Source: Granulicella sp. L60 (GTDB lineage: Bacteria > Acidobacteriota > Terriglobia > Terriglobales > Acidobacteriaceae). From it: a DNA stretch of 64,000 nucleotides. The notes under the pieces were generated by a model that did no database searches, was not told the DNA's origin, and saw nothing but the letters and a program-made list of their open reading frames with translations. Location of the stretch: the NCBI RefSeq assembly GCF_009765825.1, contig NZ_LMUR01000011.1, positions 124,001 to 188,000 of the forward strand. Direction: 5' to 3'. This document shows, piece by piece, positions 45,449-54,817 of the stretch (position 1 is its first letter; the number at the start of each line of letters is the position of its first letter). A program made the position numbers and the translations under genes.

Positions 45449-45637
45449 CCGTTTCTTGTTGGTGTAGAGCAAGAACAACAGCAAGTGCAAGGGCAAAGAC
45501 ACAATACGGGGGTTCTTCGCTACGCTCAGAATGACGACCTTCTAAATTAGTTGGGCTAAATTAGTTGATTCGTCGCTCTATAGCAATAGCGAAACGGCTC
45601 TAGCGATTCTGCAGGGTAGAACGCGGGTGGAGACTGT

Positions 45638-47434
45638 TTAGTCGCCGCCTGCGTTGATCTTCGGGTCCGTGGCCAGGAATACGCTGACCACGGTGCCGTG
45701 GCCCTCCGCGCTGGTGTCGCTGGTAAGCGTGATGGTGCCGCCGTGTTTGTTGATGATGCCGCGACTGACCCACAGGCCGAGGCCGGTGCCGTGCTCGCCC
45801 TTGGTGGTGAAGAAGGGCTGGAAGAGGTGAGGCTGCACGTCGTCGGGGATGCCGGGGCCGTTGTCTGCGATCCGGACCATCGCGCCGGTCTGCATCTTGT
45901 GTCCGGTGGCATCGAACTCGGATGCGTTGGGATAGAGGCTGATCTTGATCTCGCCGCCCTTGCCGGCTGCCTCTGCGGCGTTGGTGATGAGGTTGGTGAA
46001 GACCTGCCGCAGCTCTGCGGGGAAGGCGGCTACGTGGACGGCGTCGGTCATGTAGGTGTCTACGTTTACGCCGGTGTCGCTGAGCCTGCGTTCCATTAGA
46101 AGAAGGATCTCATGGAGTATCTCTTTCAGTTCGACGTCTACAGGGGCTTTGGACTCGCGATAGAGGCCGAGCATGGCGCGGCTGATCTGGGTGACGCGCG
46201 CAAGCTCCTGCTCGGCCATATCCATGAAACGGCCGGACTCTTCGACGGTGGCTCCATTGCGCATGAGGTAGAGGAGGTTGGAGACTGAGTCGAGGGGATT
46301 GTGAATCTCGTGGGCGATGGTGGCGGCGAGGCGGCCGGCGACGGCGAGCTTCTCGTTCGCGATGAGCGCCTCCTGGGTCTTGCGCTCCATGGTGATGTCG
46401 CGGAAGACGAGTACGATGCCGGTGGTCTCGCCTCTCTTGTCGCGAATGGGCGCGCCGCTGTCGGCAATGTCGAGTTCGCTTCCGTCTCTTCGGATGAGGA
46501 CGGTGTGGTTGGCCATGGGGACGATCCGGTTCAGCCGTTTGACTTTGGCGACGGGGGTCTCTATCGGCTCGTGGGTCTTGCCATCGACGATGTGGAAGAT
46601 GTCTTCGAGCGGGCGTCCGGCGGCGTCTTCCTGGCTCCAGCCTGTCATCTCCCTGGCGATGGGATTCATGATCTGGACTTGGCCTTCGGCGTCGCAGGTG
46701 ACGACGCCGTCGCCGATGGAGTCGAGTGTGGTGCGAAGCTGCTGTTCGGATTGGAAGAGATCTTCGGCGCGTCTGCCCAGCCGGTCGAGGGTGGTGCGGT
46801 AGGCGTCTGAGACGGCGTGCAGGCGGCTGCGGGTGAAGAGGCCGATGAGAAGACCCATCCCCAGCGCGAGCAGGAGCAGGAAGACGAGCATGGTGTGGAC
46901 CTGACGATGCCAGAGCGCGATGCGGCGGGTGCGGCTGGCCTCGGCGTCGCGGATGATGTCGTTGAGGTCGGTCCGTACCTCGTCCATCAGTTCCTTGCCG
47001 TGCATGTTGAGATCGACGTCGCTGGTCTGGCCGCCGGCACGCACGGTGGACACCAGAGGAAGGGCGAAGGCATCCTGCCAGGTCTGGTGTTCGTTACGGA
47101 GGTCGATGAGGGAGCGCTTCTCTTCGGCGTCAGCGCCGGCGAGGCCGTTCAGGCGTTGGACCTCCATATCCGCGTGGGACTGAGCGTCCAGAAAGGGCTG
47201 GAGGAAGCGGCTGTCGGTGGTGGCTTCGTAGCCCCTGAGGCCGGACTCCTCTTCAGCGACGAGTTTGGAGATCAGGGTGGCCTGCGAGATGCGTGCGTCT
47301 GATTCCTGGATGAGGTTGACGGTGGCGTTTGCGCCGCGAATCTGGAGGTAGAGCGCTCCGGCGACCACCAGAAGGGCGATCACGGGGAGAAGAAAGACCT
47401 GGCGCAATACGTTGTTGAACTGGCTCAGATTCAC
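45638..47434 (-). CDS. Membrane sensor histidine kinase (CHASE3-PAS-HisKA-HATPase), 598 aa
   Basis: An N-terminal helix (VFLLPVIALLVVAGALYLQI) leads into a CHASE3-like periplasmic sensor (about 35-175), a second helix (TMLVFLLLLALGMGLLIGLF), then a PAS domain (about 232-345) and kinase core. The phosphorylated His is in TIAHEIHNPLDSV. ATP-binding boxes are NLITNAAEA, DNGPGIP and GTGLGLWV. It follows a receiver gene by 67 bp on the same strand, its likely partner. The signal is unknown; CHASE3 domains sense small molecules outside the cytoplasm. Confidence 0.92.
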   Translation of the reverse strand: MNLSQFNNVLRQVFLLPVIALLVVAGALYLQIRGANATVNLIQESDARISQATLISKLVAEEESGLRGYEATTDSRFLQPFLDAQSHADMEVQRLNGLAGADAEEKRSLIDLRNEHQTWQDAFALPLVSTVRAGGQTSDVDLNMHGKELMDEVRTDLNDIIRDAEASRTRRIALWHRQVHTMLVFLLLLALGMGLLIGLFTRSRLHAVSDAYRTTLDRLGRRAEDLFQSEQQLRTTLDSIGDGVVTCDAEGQVQIMNPIAREMTGWSQEDAAGRPLEDIFHIVDGKTHEPIETPVAKVKRLNRIVPMANHTVLIRRDGSELDIADSGAPIRDKRGETTGIVLVFRDITMERKTQEALIANEKLAVAGRLAATIAHEIHNPLDSVSNLLYLMRNGATVEESGRFMDMAEQELARVTQISRAMLGLYRESKAPVDVELKEILHEILLLMERRLSDTGVNVDTYMTDAVHVAAFPAELRQVFTNLITNAAEAAGKGGEIKISLYPNASEFDATGHKMQTGAMVRIADNGPGIPDDVQPHLFQPFFTTKGEHGTGLGLWVSRGIINKHGGTITLTSDTSAEGHGTVVSVFLATDPKINAGGD

Positions 47435-47501
47435 AGGCTGATTGTCTCGCGTCTTGTCTTGTCTCTTGTTTCGGATCTTGTTTTGGATCGAGGTATGGCG
47501 C

Positions 47502-47888
47502 TCACCGTGTGTTTGCAGGCTGAAGCAGGATCTCCAGCTTCTCGAGCAGGACCGGCGCTCCCTCGCCTTTGGTCATATACAGGTCTACGAGAGAGGTTAC
47601 TTCGGGCGCCAGACCGACGTAGGCTGAGAGCAGGAGGATGGGGACGAGGGGCTTGACCTGGCGCATTCTGACGGCCACCTCGCCGCCGTGCATCCCCGGC
47701 ATGGAGTAGTCGAGTACGACGACTTCTATCGGCTCGGAGGCGAAGATCTCGAGGCCTGCCGGGCCGTTGGGCGCTGTCAGGACGCGATAGCCGGCACGCT
47801 CCAGCAGGAGCTTGCGAACGTGCAGGCCGACGACCTCGTCATCGACGCACAGGACCAGATTCGATTTGTCTTGCCTGGGGTCGGTCAC
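47502..47888 (-). CDS. Single-domain response regulator (receiver only), 128 aa
   Basis: A CheY-like receiver with acidic pocket CVDDE, phospho-acceptor Asp in VVVLDYSMPGM, Ser in LLLSAY and Lys in YMTKGEG. No output domain. It precedes the CHASE3 kinase and probably takes its phosphate, acting through protein contact or as a phosphate sink. Confidence 0.9.
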   Translation of the reverse strand: MTDPRQDKSNLVLCVDDEVVGLHVRKLLLERAGYRVLTAPNGPAGLEIFASEPIEVVVLDYSMPGMHGGEVAVRMRQVKPLVPILLLSAYVGLAPEVTSLVDLYMTKGEGAPVLLEKLEILLQPANTR

Positions 47889-48026
47889 GCAGTTTCTCTT
47901 CCGCAGCTTGGTCCCTGCCTGGGGCCCGGTGTCATCGGCAGGGTTACTTTAGAATATACGAGCGTGGCGCTAACTTGTTCTGAGCTTTATGATTCATCGT
48001 ACGTTCGCAATCTTTTGATCACAGTG

Positions 48027-48045
48027 CGCTAACCTGACGTTAACT
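48027..48045 (+). promoter_or_regulatory. Possible Pho box upstream of the phoB-like gene
   Basis: TAAC occurs at 48030-48033 and 48041-48044, exactly 11 bp apart (CTAACCTGACGTTAAC). The same spacing is found upstream of pstS and, more weakly, pstC. PhoB-family proteins bind direct repeats with an 11-bp period. Confidence 0.45.
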
Positions 48046-48074
48046 ATGTCAAGCGCAAGTTCGAGGTCCACGAA

Positions 48075-48779
48075 TTGAGTCAGACGATTTTTGTATTGGA
48101 AGACGACGCGGATATCTCTCGCCTGGTTCAGTATCACCTAGAGAGCGCAGGCTTTACGGTTCGACCCTATCTTGCTATCAATCAAATACTTAGCGACGCC
48201 GAACGGCAGCCGCCCGCACTCTTTCTGCTGGACATCATGGTTCCTGGCGGAGACGGTCTCGACCTGTGCCGGCGCCTGCGGCAGAACCCGACGCTGTCGG
48301 TTGTTCCTATCATCTTTCTGACTGCGCGCGCGGCTGAGAACGACCGGGTACAGGGCCTAGAGATGGGGGCCGACGACTACATTACGAAGCCGTTTGCTAC
48401 CCGCGAGCTGGTGGCACGGGTCAAGGCGGTGCTGCGCCGCTTCGAACGCCCTACCGCGCCTTCGCTGCTGAAGTTCGAGAACGTCGAGATCGACGCGAGT
48501 GCGATGCAGCTTCGGGTCAACGGAGAGCTGGTTACGACGACCGCAACGGAGTTCCGGCTGCTGGATTATCTTGCCCGCCACCCAGGACGGGTGTTCAGCC
48601 GCGATCATCTTCTGGACGCGGTCTGGGGCGATGCACGTTTCGTCACACCGCGATCGGTGGACGTCTATGTGCGGCGCATCCGCGAGAAGATCGAGGCTGA
48701 CGCTGAGACTCCGCGCTACCTGAAGACGATGCGTGGCGCAGGCTATCGTTTCGAGATTCCGAAGACCGTTTCGGCCTAG
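48075..48779 (+). CDS. phoB: PhoB-like OmpR-family response regulator, 234 aa
   Basis: Receiver domain (LEDDADISRL, phospho-acceptor Asp in FLLDIMVPGGDG, Lys in DYITKPF) joined to a winged-helix DNA-binding domain (TTTATEFRLLDYLARHPGRV, then FSRDHLLDAVWG, RSVDVYVRRIREKIE). It begins with TTG at 48075, with GAGG nine bases upstream. The following PhoR-type kinase and pst genes mark it as the phosphate-starvation regulator. An upstream repeat suggests autoregulation. Confidence 0.9.
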   Translation: MSQTIFVLEDDADISRLVQYHLESAGFTVRPYLAINQILSDAERQPPALFLLDIMVPGGDGLDLCRRLRQNPTLSVVPIIFLTARAAENDRVQGLEMGADDYITKPFATRELVARVKAVLRRFERPTAPSLLKFENVEIDASAMQLRVNGELVTTTATEFRLLDYLARHPGRVFSRDHLLDAVWGDARFVTPRSVDVYVRRIREKIEADAETPRYLKTMRGAGYRFEIPKTVSA

Positions 48780-48794
48780 GCGCAGGAGTACTCC

Positions 48795-50165
48795 GTGACG
48801 CGTGGCCTCTTTTTTTCGTTCTTCCTCAGGATGACGATCGCGCTGGCGTTCGTCGCACTGATGCGGGTCTGGTTTACTCCGCGTGGATGGATCCTCGGCG
48901 TTCTGCTGGTTCTGGGTTGGGCGGCGATCAACGCATTTCTGTTTACCCGCTCAGTGCGGAATGGGATTGCGCTGCTTGAAAGCTCTACCGCGGCCATCCC
49001 GGAGCGCTCGGTCGGCGTGCTGCATCCGCCCTACAGCGACTTTGATGGGCTGGCGCACGCGATCTCGGTCGCCTCGGACCATGTCAACCGCTCGCTGACC
49101 ACAGTCACGGAGAGTCGGCGCGAGCTTGAGGCGATGATCGACAGCATGCAGGATGCGGTGGTTGCGGTCGATCAGGCCGGACGCATCCAGTGGACGAATC
49201 AGCGGATGCAAAGGCTCATTCCGGGGGCTTCGTTTTCGAGTGCTATCCGCATCGGCCACGCTCTGGTCCAGACGATCCGCGACCCAGACATTCTGGAGTG
49301 CGTCCGGATTGCGCTTGATCAGCGCATCGTCACCGAAGGCCGATCCACCTCGCTGCTTCCGGGGCGGATCTTTGAGGTTGCGGCTTCGCCCATGCCGGCT
49401 GGTGGCGCGGTCGCCGTTCTCCACGACATCACGCGCATTGAACAGGTGGAACGTACCCAGCGGGACTTCGTAGCTAATGTATCCCATGAACTTCGTACGC
49501 CACTTACTTCAATTAGCGGGTATGTCGAGACGCTGCTCGACCATGAGGCGACGCTGACTCCCATGGCTCGGGAGTTCCTGACGACCATTCTGAAGAATGC
49601 GAACCGGATGAATCGCCTGACAGAAGATCTTCTGGTGATGGCGCGCGTGGAGTCCTCTGAGCAGGAACTGCACCCTGCGCCCATACCGGCCGATATCTTG
49701 GTGCGCGACGCTGTGCAGGCGATGAGCGGTCTGGTGCAGGATGCGAATGCAATTCTCGAGGTTGAGGGGACTACACGCACGGAGGTGATGGCCGACAGCG
49801 ATGCTATCGTCCAGGTGCTGAGCAACCTGATTGAGAACGGGATCAAGTACGGCCAGGCCCGCAGCCAGAGCCAGTGCCGGATCGTGATCTCGACGCGCGA
49901 CGTCGACGAACCCATTCCTTCGGTCGAGTTCAGCGTGCGGGACTTTGGCCCAGGCATCGCCTCCGAACATCTTGATCGGATCTTCGAACGTTTCTACCGG
50001 GTCGATAAGGCACGTTCGCGGGAGTCGGGAGGCACGGGCCTCGGACTTGCGATTGCGCGGCACACGGTACAGGCACATGGAGGGGACATCCGCGCCGAGA
50101 GTGAGATGAATGCCGGCAGTACCTTCCTTTTCACCCTGCCAAGGGCGGAGGTCTCCTCCGGTTAG
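48795..50165 (+). CDS. phoR: PhoR-like phosphate sensor histidine kinase, 456 aa
   Basis: Two N-terminal membrane helices (residues 4-20 and 28-48) with almost no periplasmic loop, as in PhoR, which senses phosphate through the Pst transporter and PhoU. A PAS domain (about 100-205) is followed by HisKA with FVANVSHELRTPLTSISGYV, and a HATPase domain with NLIENGIKYG, DFGPGI and GGTGLGLAIA. GTG start, with GCAGGAG upstream, 15 bp after phoB. Confidence 0.92.
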   Translation: MTRGLFFSFFLRMTIALAFVALMRVWFTPRGWILGVLLVLGWAAINAFLFTRSVRNGIALLESSTAAIPERSVGVLHPPYSDFDGLAHAISVASDHVNRSLTTVTESRRELEAMIDSMQDAVVAVDQAGRIQWTNQRMQRLIPGASFSSAIRIGHALVQTIRDPDILECVRIALDQRIVTEGRSTSLLPGRIFEVAASPMPAGGAVAVLHDITRIEQVERTQRDFVANVSHELRTPLTSISGYVETLLDHEATLTPMAREFLTTILKNANRMNRLTEDLLVMARVESSEQELHPAPIPADILVRDAVQAMSGLVQDANAILEVEGTTRTEVMADSDAIVQVLSNLIENGIKYGQARSQSQCRIVISTRDVDEPIPSVEFSVRDFGPGIASEHLDRIFERFYRVDKARSRESGGTGLGLAIARHTVQAHGGDIRAESEMNAGSTFLFTLPRAEVSSG

Positions 50166-50189
50166 GGTTTTTGCGGTTTTTACTGCGAT

Positions 50190-50206
50190 GTAACATCTCC
50201 GTAACA
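50190..50206 (+). promoter_or_regulatory. Possible Pho box upstream of pstS
   Basis: GTAACA at 50190-50195 and 50201-50206, a perfect 6-base direct repeat with an 11-bp period, about 75 bp before the pstS start. Confidence 0.5.
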
Positions 50207-50281
50207 ATTGAGCATCACACTTAAACGAATCCGAGATGTACAAATTGATTCGTTCGACGTATTCAATCCCAGGGGGGAAAA

Positions 50282-51289
50282 GTGAAACTGAAAGTTATCG
50301 CAGCAGGCGTACTTGCACTTATGGCAGCAGGCGCAGGCGCGCAGAATCTCAATGGAGCGGGAGCGACGTTTCCGTATCCTATTTACTCGCGCTGGTTCAG
50401 CGAGTACAAGCAGCAGAACCCCAGTGTGCAGATCAACTACCAGTCCATTGGCTCCGGCGGCGGTATCCGCCAGGTGTCAGAAGGCACCGTCGACTTCGGC
50501 GCGACCGACAGTCCGATGAGCGATGAGGCGATCAAGAGCGCCAAGGTCAAGACGATGCACATCCCGACTGTTCTCGGTGCGGTCGTCCCCGTGTACAACC
50601 TCAAGGGTGTCAGCGCGAACCTCAACTTCTCCGGCGACGTCATTGCGGACATCTATCTCGGCAAGATCACGAAGTGGAGCGACCCGCGCATCGCGAAGGA
50701 CAATCCCGGAGTGAAGTTTCCCGACGCTGCCATCCTGCCGGTCTACCGCTCGGATGGAAGCGGAACGTCCTTCATCTTTACCGATTTCCTCTCGAAGGTA
50801 AGCCCTGATTTCAAGAGCAAGGTTGGCGCTGCGGCTTCGGTCCGGTGGCCCACAGGGATCGGCCAAAAAGGCAACGAGGGAGTTGCAGGCATGGTTCGGC
50901 AGTCGCCTAACTCTTTCGGCTACGTCGAGTTGATCTATGCGAAGGGCAACAACATGCAGTTCGGCTCGGTCAAGAACGCTGCCGGCAAGTTCATCCAGGC
51001 TTCTACCGATGGCGTGACCGCTGCTGCAGCCGCTGCTGCGAAGTCGATGCCTGCAGACTACCGGGTCTCGATCACCAATGCTCCGGGTGCGGAGTCTTAC
51101 CCGATCTCCAGCTTTACATGGCTGTTGATCCCGGTTCAGTCCACCGACGCCGCAAAGGGCAAGGCGCTGGCTGGATTCCTAACCTGGATGCTCGACAAGG
51201 GCGAGTCTGAGGCCTCCTCCATGACCTACGCTCCGCTGCCGAGGCCGGTGCAGGACATGGTTCGCAAGACGATAACCAGCGTCAAATAG
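50282..51289 (+). CDS. pstS: Phosphate-binding periplasmic protein PstS, 335 aa
   Basis: The signal peptide (VIAAGVLALMAAGAGAQ) is followed by NGAGATFPYPIYSRWFSEY, the standard start of mature PstS. Phosphate-contacting segments include SIGSGGGIRQV, DFGATDSPMSD, RSDGSGTSFIFTDFL and GNEGVAGMV. GTG start preceded by AGGGGGG. It feeds phosphate to PstCA. A terminator directly follows, so pstS can be made in excess over the membrane parts. Confidence 0.95.
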   Translation: MKLKVIAAGVLALMAAGAGAQNLNGAGATFPYPIYSRWFSEYKQQNPSVQINYQSIGSGGGIRQVSEGTVDFGATDSPMSDEAIKSAKVKTMHIPTVLGAVVPVYNLKGVSANLNFSGDVIADIYLGKITKWSDPRIAKDNPGVKFPDAAILPVYRSDGSGTSFIFTDFLSKVSPDFKSKVGAAASVRWPTGIGQKGNEGVAGMVRQSPNSFGYVELIYAKGNNMQFGSVKNAAGKFIQASTDGVTAAAAAAAKSMPADYRVSITNAPGAESYPISSFTWLLIPVQSTDAAKGKALAGFLTWMLDKGESEASSMTYAPLPRPVQDMVRKTITSVK

Positions 51290-51297
51290 CTTTACGG

Positions 51298-51341
51298 CCG
51301 CACGGACGTGCTGAGATCCTCCAGTCCGTGCGGTTTTTTTT
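51298..51341 (+). terminator. Rho-independent terminator between pstS and pstC
   Basis: Stem CCGCACGGAC (51298-51307) with GTCCGTGCGG (51324-51333), then eight T. The strong structure between two genes of one pathway implies separate or partly attenuated transcription of pstCAB-phoU. Confidence 0.88.
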
Positions 51342-51386
51342 AGTCCGACCCGCGTAAGACCGCCGGGCCGATACAATCATCCTGGA

Positions 51387-51403
51387 GTTAACCTGACAGG
51401 AAC
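51387..51403 (+). promoter_or_regulatory. Weak Pho-box-like repeat upstream of pstC
   Basis: GTTAACCTGACAGGAAC repeats AAC at an 11-bp interval and shares TAACCTGAC with the box ahead of phoB. Close to the pstC start (10 bp away), so it could also be chance. Confidence 0.3.
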
Positions 51404-51412
51404 AACAGGATC

Positions 51413-52486
51413 GTGTCCTCTACCCGCATGACGACCGAACGAAACCCCGGGTCCCCCCTACCCGTTCCATCGACGCTGTCTCCGTCACTCTCTGCGCCGC
51501 CACCGGAGCTGGATTCGCCGGGTATGCAGAACTCGCCCATCCGGGAGTTTCTTAGCAAACGCGGCAGCGGCAGCCTAGCGGACAACAGCTTCGCCGCGGT
51601 GATGCTGCTGTGCGCGCTCAGTATCTTTGCCATCGTCTTCTTCATCCTCACCATTCTCATCCTTCGCTCTCATCAGAGCCTGGTACAGTTCGGCTGGAAG
51701 TTTTTTACACGGCAGGCGTGGGATCCGGTCTCGGGAGACTTCGGGGCATTGCCCTTTATCTACGGGACGCTGGCGACCTCTCTGCTTGCCCTGTTGATGG
51801 CGGTTCCTCTGGCTTTGGGCGTCGCGGTCTTTCTTACGGAGCTATGCCCGCGTCCTTTGCGTGCGCCGATCTCTTTTCTTACTGAGTTGCTTGCTGCGAT
51901 TCCGTCGGTAGTCTACGGGCTGTGGGCGGTCTTTGTTCTGGTTCCGCTGATGCGCGATCATCTGGGGCCGTTTCTGGTCAAGACTCTTGGCTGGACTGGA
52001 TTTTTTGAGGGTGCGAACTTCGGCGTCGGCCTGCTCACGGCAAGTATCATCCTTGCCATCATGATTCTGCCCATCATCTCGTCACTCACACGGGACATCA
52101 TGAATGCGGTGCCCAACAGCCAACGCGAGGCGGTTCTCGCGCTCGGCGCAACCCGCTGGGAGATGATCCGGATCGGCGTGCTGCGTAACTCGCGCATTGG
52201 AATCGTCGGCGCTGTGATGCTTGGCCTCGGCCGTGCGCTTGGCGAGACGATGGCCGTCACCATGGTGATTGGCAATCATCCGGATATCTCGAAGTCGCTC
52301 TTTGCTCCGGGGTATACGCTGGCGAGTGTTATCGCTAATGAGTTCTCCGAGGCTACGGGCGATCTTTATCTTAGCGCGCTCATCGAGATCGGCCTCGCGC
52401 TCTTTCTGGTCACCATCGTCGTCAACACGATTGCCCGTCTCATGGTCTGGGCGGTCACGCGCAACGCTCCGGCGAGGGTGCACTAA
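51413..52486 (+). CDS. pstC: Phosphate ABC transporter permease PstC, 357 aa
   Basis: Six membrane helices (first at about 58-82: FAAVMLLCALSIFAIVFFIL). Conserved loops: IYGTLATSLLALLMAVPLALG, ELLAAIPSVVYGLWAVFVLVP, and the coupling motif EAVLALGATRWEMI with GRALGETMAVTMVIGN. The first 50 residues are a Pro/Ser-rich cytoplasmic tail. GTG start with CAGGA before it. The stop codon overlaps the pstA ATG by one base. Confidence 0.95.
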   Translation: MSSTRMTTERNPGSPLPVPSTLSPSLSAPPPELDSPGMQNSPIREFLSKRGSGSLADNSFAAVMLLCALSIFAIVFFILTILILRSHQSLVQFGWKFFTRQAWDPVSGDFGALPFIYGTLATSLLALLMAVPLALGVAVFLTELCPRPLRAPISFLTELLAAIPSVVYGLWAVFVLVPLMRDHLGPFLVKTLGWTGFFEGANFGVGLLTASIILAIMILPIISSLTRDIMNAVPNSQREAVLALGATRWEMIRIGVLRNSRIGIVGAVMLGLGRALGETMAVTMVIGNHPDISKSLFAPGYTLASVIANEFSEATGDLYLSALIEIGLALFLVTIVVNTIARLMVWAVTRNAPARVH

Positions 52487-53397
52487 TGAGCACGCAACCC
52501 ATTAGCAACCAGCGGCCTCCGCTCGATCTGCAGACCCGGTCGATGCGCCTGAACACGGCTCGCCGCAACGCGACCAACTACTTCATCAGCGCGCTTTCTG
52601 TTCTGGCGACTGTCCTGGTTATTCTGCCGCTGATCGCGATCCTTTTTTATCTGATCTACAAGGGCGCCAGTTCTCTGAACTTTGCGTTCTTCACTCATAT
52701 CCCCGCGCCGGTCGGCGAGTCCGGCGGCGGTATGGCGAACTCTATTGTGGGCTCGGGCATTATTCTTCTGGTCGCCAGCCTGATGGGAATTCCGATTGGA
52801 ATCGCCGCCGGGGTGTACCTCGCGGAGTTCGGTCGCGGGAAGCCTCTGGCCACCGCGGTTCGTTTCACCGCAGATGTTCTCAACGGCGTCCCTTCAATTG
52901 TGATGGGCATCAGCATTTATTCGCTGATCGTTCTGCAGCAGAAACACTTCTCTGCGCTCGCCGGTGGCGTTGCTCTTGCGATCATGATGGTTCCGACGAT
53001 CACGCGAACCACCGAGGAGATGCTGGGTACGGTTCCGCATGCCATCCGCGAGGCGGCCCTTGGGTTGGGCGTTCCGAAGTGGCGCACTGCTATCTCGGTC
53101 AGCCTGCGCACGGCCTCGCCAGGGATCATCACAGGTTGCATGCTTGCTTTTGCGCGCGTCGCGGGTGAGACCGCTCCGCTGCTCTTCACAGCATTCGGGA
53201 ACCAGTTCTGGAGCTTCAAACTGAACGAGCCTATCGCCGCGCTGCCTCTGCAGATCTACGTCTACGCTATCTCGCCGTATGACGAGTGGCATCGACTGGC
53301 ATGGGCGGGCTCGCTCGTCCTTATCGTTCTCATCATGGTCTCAGTCACGCTCGTCCGCATCTTTGCCAACCGCGGCGTACTCAAAGGAGGAAGCTAG
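52486..53397 (+). CDS. pstA: Phosphate ABC transporter permease PstA, 303 aa
   Basis: Partner permease of PstC with six helices (first: [23 protein letters not shown]). Conserved parts: [38 protein letters not shown] and the coupling loop [15 protein letters not shown] with [16 protein letters not shown]. Overlaps pstC by one base and pstB by one base, so expression is coupled. Confidence 0.95.
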   Translation: MSTQPISNQRPPLDLQTRSMRLNTARRNATNYFISALSVLATVLVILPLIAILFYLIYKGASSLNFAFFTHIPAPVGESGGGMANSIVGSGIILLVASLMGIPIGIAAGVYLAEFGRGKPLATAVRFTADVLNGVPSIVMGISIYSLIVLQQKHFSALAGGVALAIMMVPTITRTTEEMLGTVPHAIREAALGLGVPKWRTAISVSLRTASPGIITGCMLAFARVAGETAPLLFTAFGNQFWSFKLNEPIAALPLQIYVYAISPYDEWHRLAWAGSLVLIVLIMVSVTLVRIFANRGVLKGGS

Positions 53398-54155
53398 TGG
53401 GAGTAGGCATCTTAGTCGAGGGTCTGAACGCGTGGTATGGCTCGACCCACACTCTGCAGGACATTAACCTGCCGATCCCCGCGAATCACGCCACCGCACT
53501 GATCGGTCCCTCGGGCTGCGGCAAGTCTACCTTTGTGCGCTGCCTTAATCGCATGCATGAGACCAACCCAATCGCCCGCGCCACCGGCGTTGTGAAGATG
53601 GGCGATATCGACATCTACAAGGATGCTTCGCCGGTTGAGATCCGCCGCCGCGTGGGTATGGTCTTCCAACGGCCCAACCCGTTCCCAACGATGTCGATCT
53701 ACGACAACGTCATCAGCGGACTCAAGCTCAACGGCTTCCGCAATCGACGCATCCTTGACGAGACGGTAGAGCGTTCGCTCAAGCAGGCGGCGCTTTGGGA
53801 AGAAGTGAAGGACGATCTCAAGAAAAAGTCCGGCGCTTCGCTCTCCGGCGGCCAGCAGCAGCGCATGTGCATCGCCCGTGCTCTTGCGGTCGATCCCGAG
53901 GTGCTCCTGATGGACGAGCCCGCCTCCGCGCTCGATCCTGTCTCCACGTCAAAGATCGAAGATCTTATCTTCCAGCTTAAGTCTCAGTACACCATCGTCA
54001 TCGTGACGCATAACATGCAGCAGGCTGCGCGTGTGGCCGAAAACACTGGCTTCTTCCTCAATGGGAAGATGGTCGAGTTTGATTCCACCCACAAGATTTT
54101 TACGAATCCCAAGGACAAGCGTACGGAAGATTACATTACCGGGAGGTTCGGTTGA
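53397..54155 (+). CDS. pstB: Phosphate ABC transporter ATP-binding protein PstB, 252 aa
   Basis: ATPase of the Pst transporter. Walker [11 protein letters not shown]-loop [18 protein letters not shown], signature LSGGQQQR, Walker [14 protein letters not shown] and H-loop [14 protein letters not shown] are all intact. The GTG at 53397 (after AAAGGAGG) shares its G with the pstA stop; the open frame reaching back to 53286 lies within pstA and is rejected. Confidence 0.96.
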   Translation: MGVGILVEGLNAWYGSTHTLQDINLPIPANHATALIGPSGCGKSTFVRCLNRMHETNPIARATGVVKMGDIDIYKDASPVEIRRRVGMVFQRPNPFPTMSIYDNVISGLKLNGFRNRRILDETVERSLKQAALWEEVKDDLKKKSGASLSGGQQQRMCIARALAVDPEVLLMDEPASALDPVSTSKIEDLIFQLKSQYTIVIVTHNMQQAARVAENTGFFLNGKMVEFDSTHKIFTNPKDKRTEDYITGRFG

Positions 54156-54817
54156 TGCGCGTCAAATTTCACCAGAGCCTCGACGACCTCAAAGAGAAGC
54201 TGCTTGTGATGGCTGGCATGGCCGAGCAGGCGATCCAGCGCTCTATCGAGGCATATCGCACACGCGATCTCACTATCTGCGAACTGGTCTTCCGCGCTGA
54301 ACCCTCGATCAATCGGCTTGAGCGCGAGATCGATCAGATGGCGCTCGACCTGCTCGCGATGGAGCAGCCCATGGCTATCGATCTTCGGTTCATCCTGTCG
54401 GTCATCCGCATCAACGCGGACCTCGAGCGCGTGGGCGACCAGGCTGTCAACATTGCCGTTCGCGTCCGCGAGATGGGGGCCTTCGCCAACACTGACCTGC
54501 CTGTGGACATTCCGAAGCTCGCCTCGCTCTCCTCCGCAATGGTTCGCAAATCGCTTCAGGCTTTTATCGAAGGCGACGCTGAGATGGCTGAGTCTGTCCT
54601 CCAGATGGACGATCAGGTTGACGAGATGAATGACGCCGCGTTCTATGCGTTGAGTTCGCTTATCAAAGAGAAGCCTGAGCTGACTCCACAGTCTCTCAAC
54701 GCTCTAATTATCGCTCGTAATCTCGAGCGCGTTGGGGATCACGCCACGAACATCGCAGAAGACGTCATCTTCTGGGTACGTGGGGCAGACGTGCGCCACA
54801 ACGCCTCTGCTGTCTAA
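54155..54817 (+). CDS. phoU: Phosphate transport regulator PhoU, 220 aa
   Basis: A two-repeat all-helical protein that restrains PhoR signalling through PstB when phosphate is plentiful. Metal-cluster motifs (E/D)xxxD are seen in RINADLERVGDQAVNIA and ARNLERVGDHATNIAED, one per repeat. ATG at 54155 overlaps the pstB stop as TGATG. The 3' end overlaps the converging helicase gene: CTAA at 54814-54817 gives TAA on one strand and TAG on the other. Confidence 0.95.
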   Translation: MRVKFHQSLDDLKEKLLVMAGMAEQAIQRSIEAYRTRDLTICELVFRAEPSINRLEREIDQMALDLLAMEQPMAIDLRFILSVIRINADLERVGDQAVNIAVRVREMGAFANTDLPVDIPKLASLSSAMVRKSLQAFIEGDAEMAESVLQMDDQVDEMNDAAFYALSSLIKEKPELTPQSLNALIIARNLERVGDHATNIAEDVIFWVRGADVRHNASAV

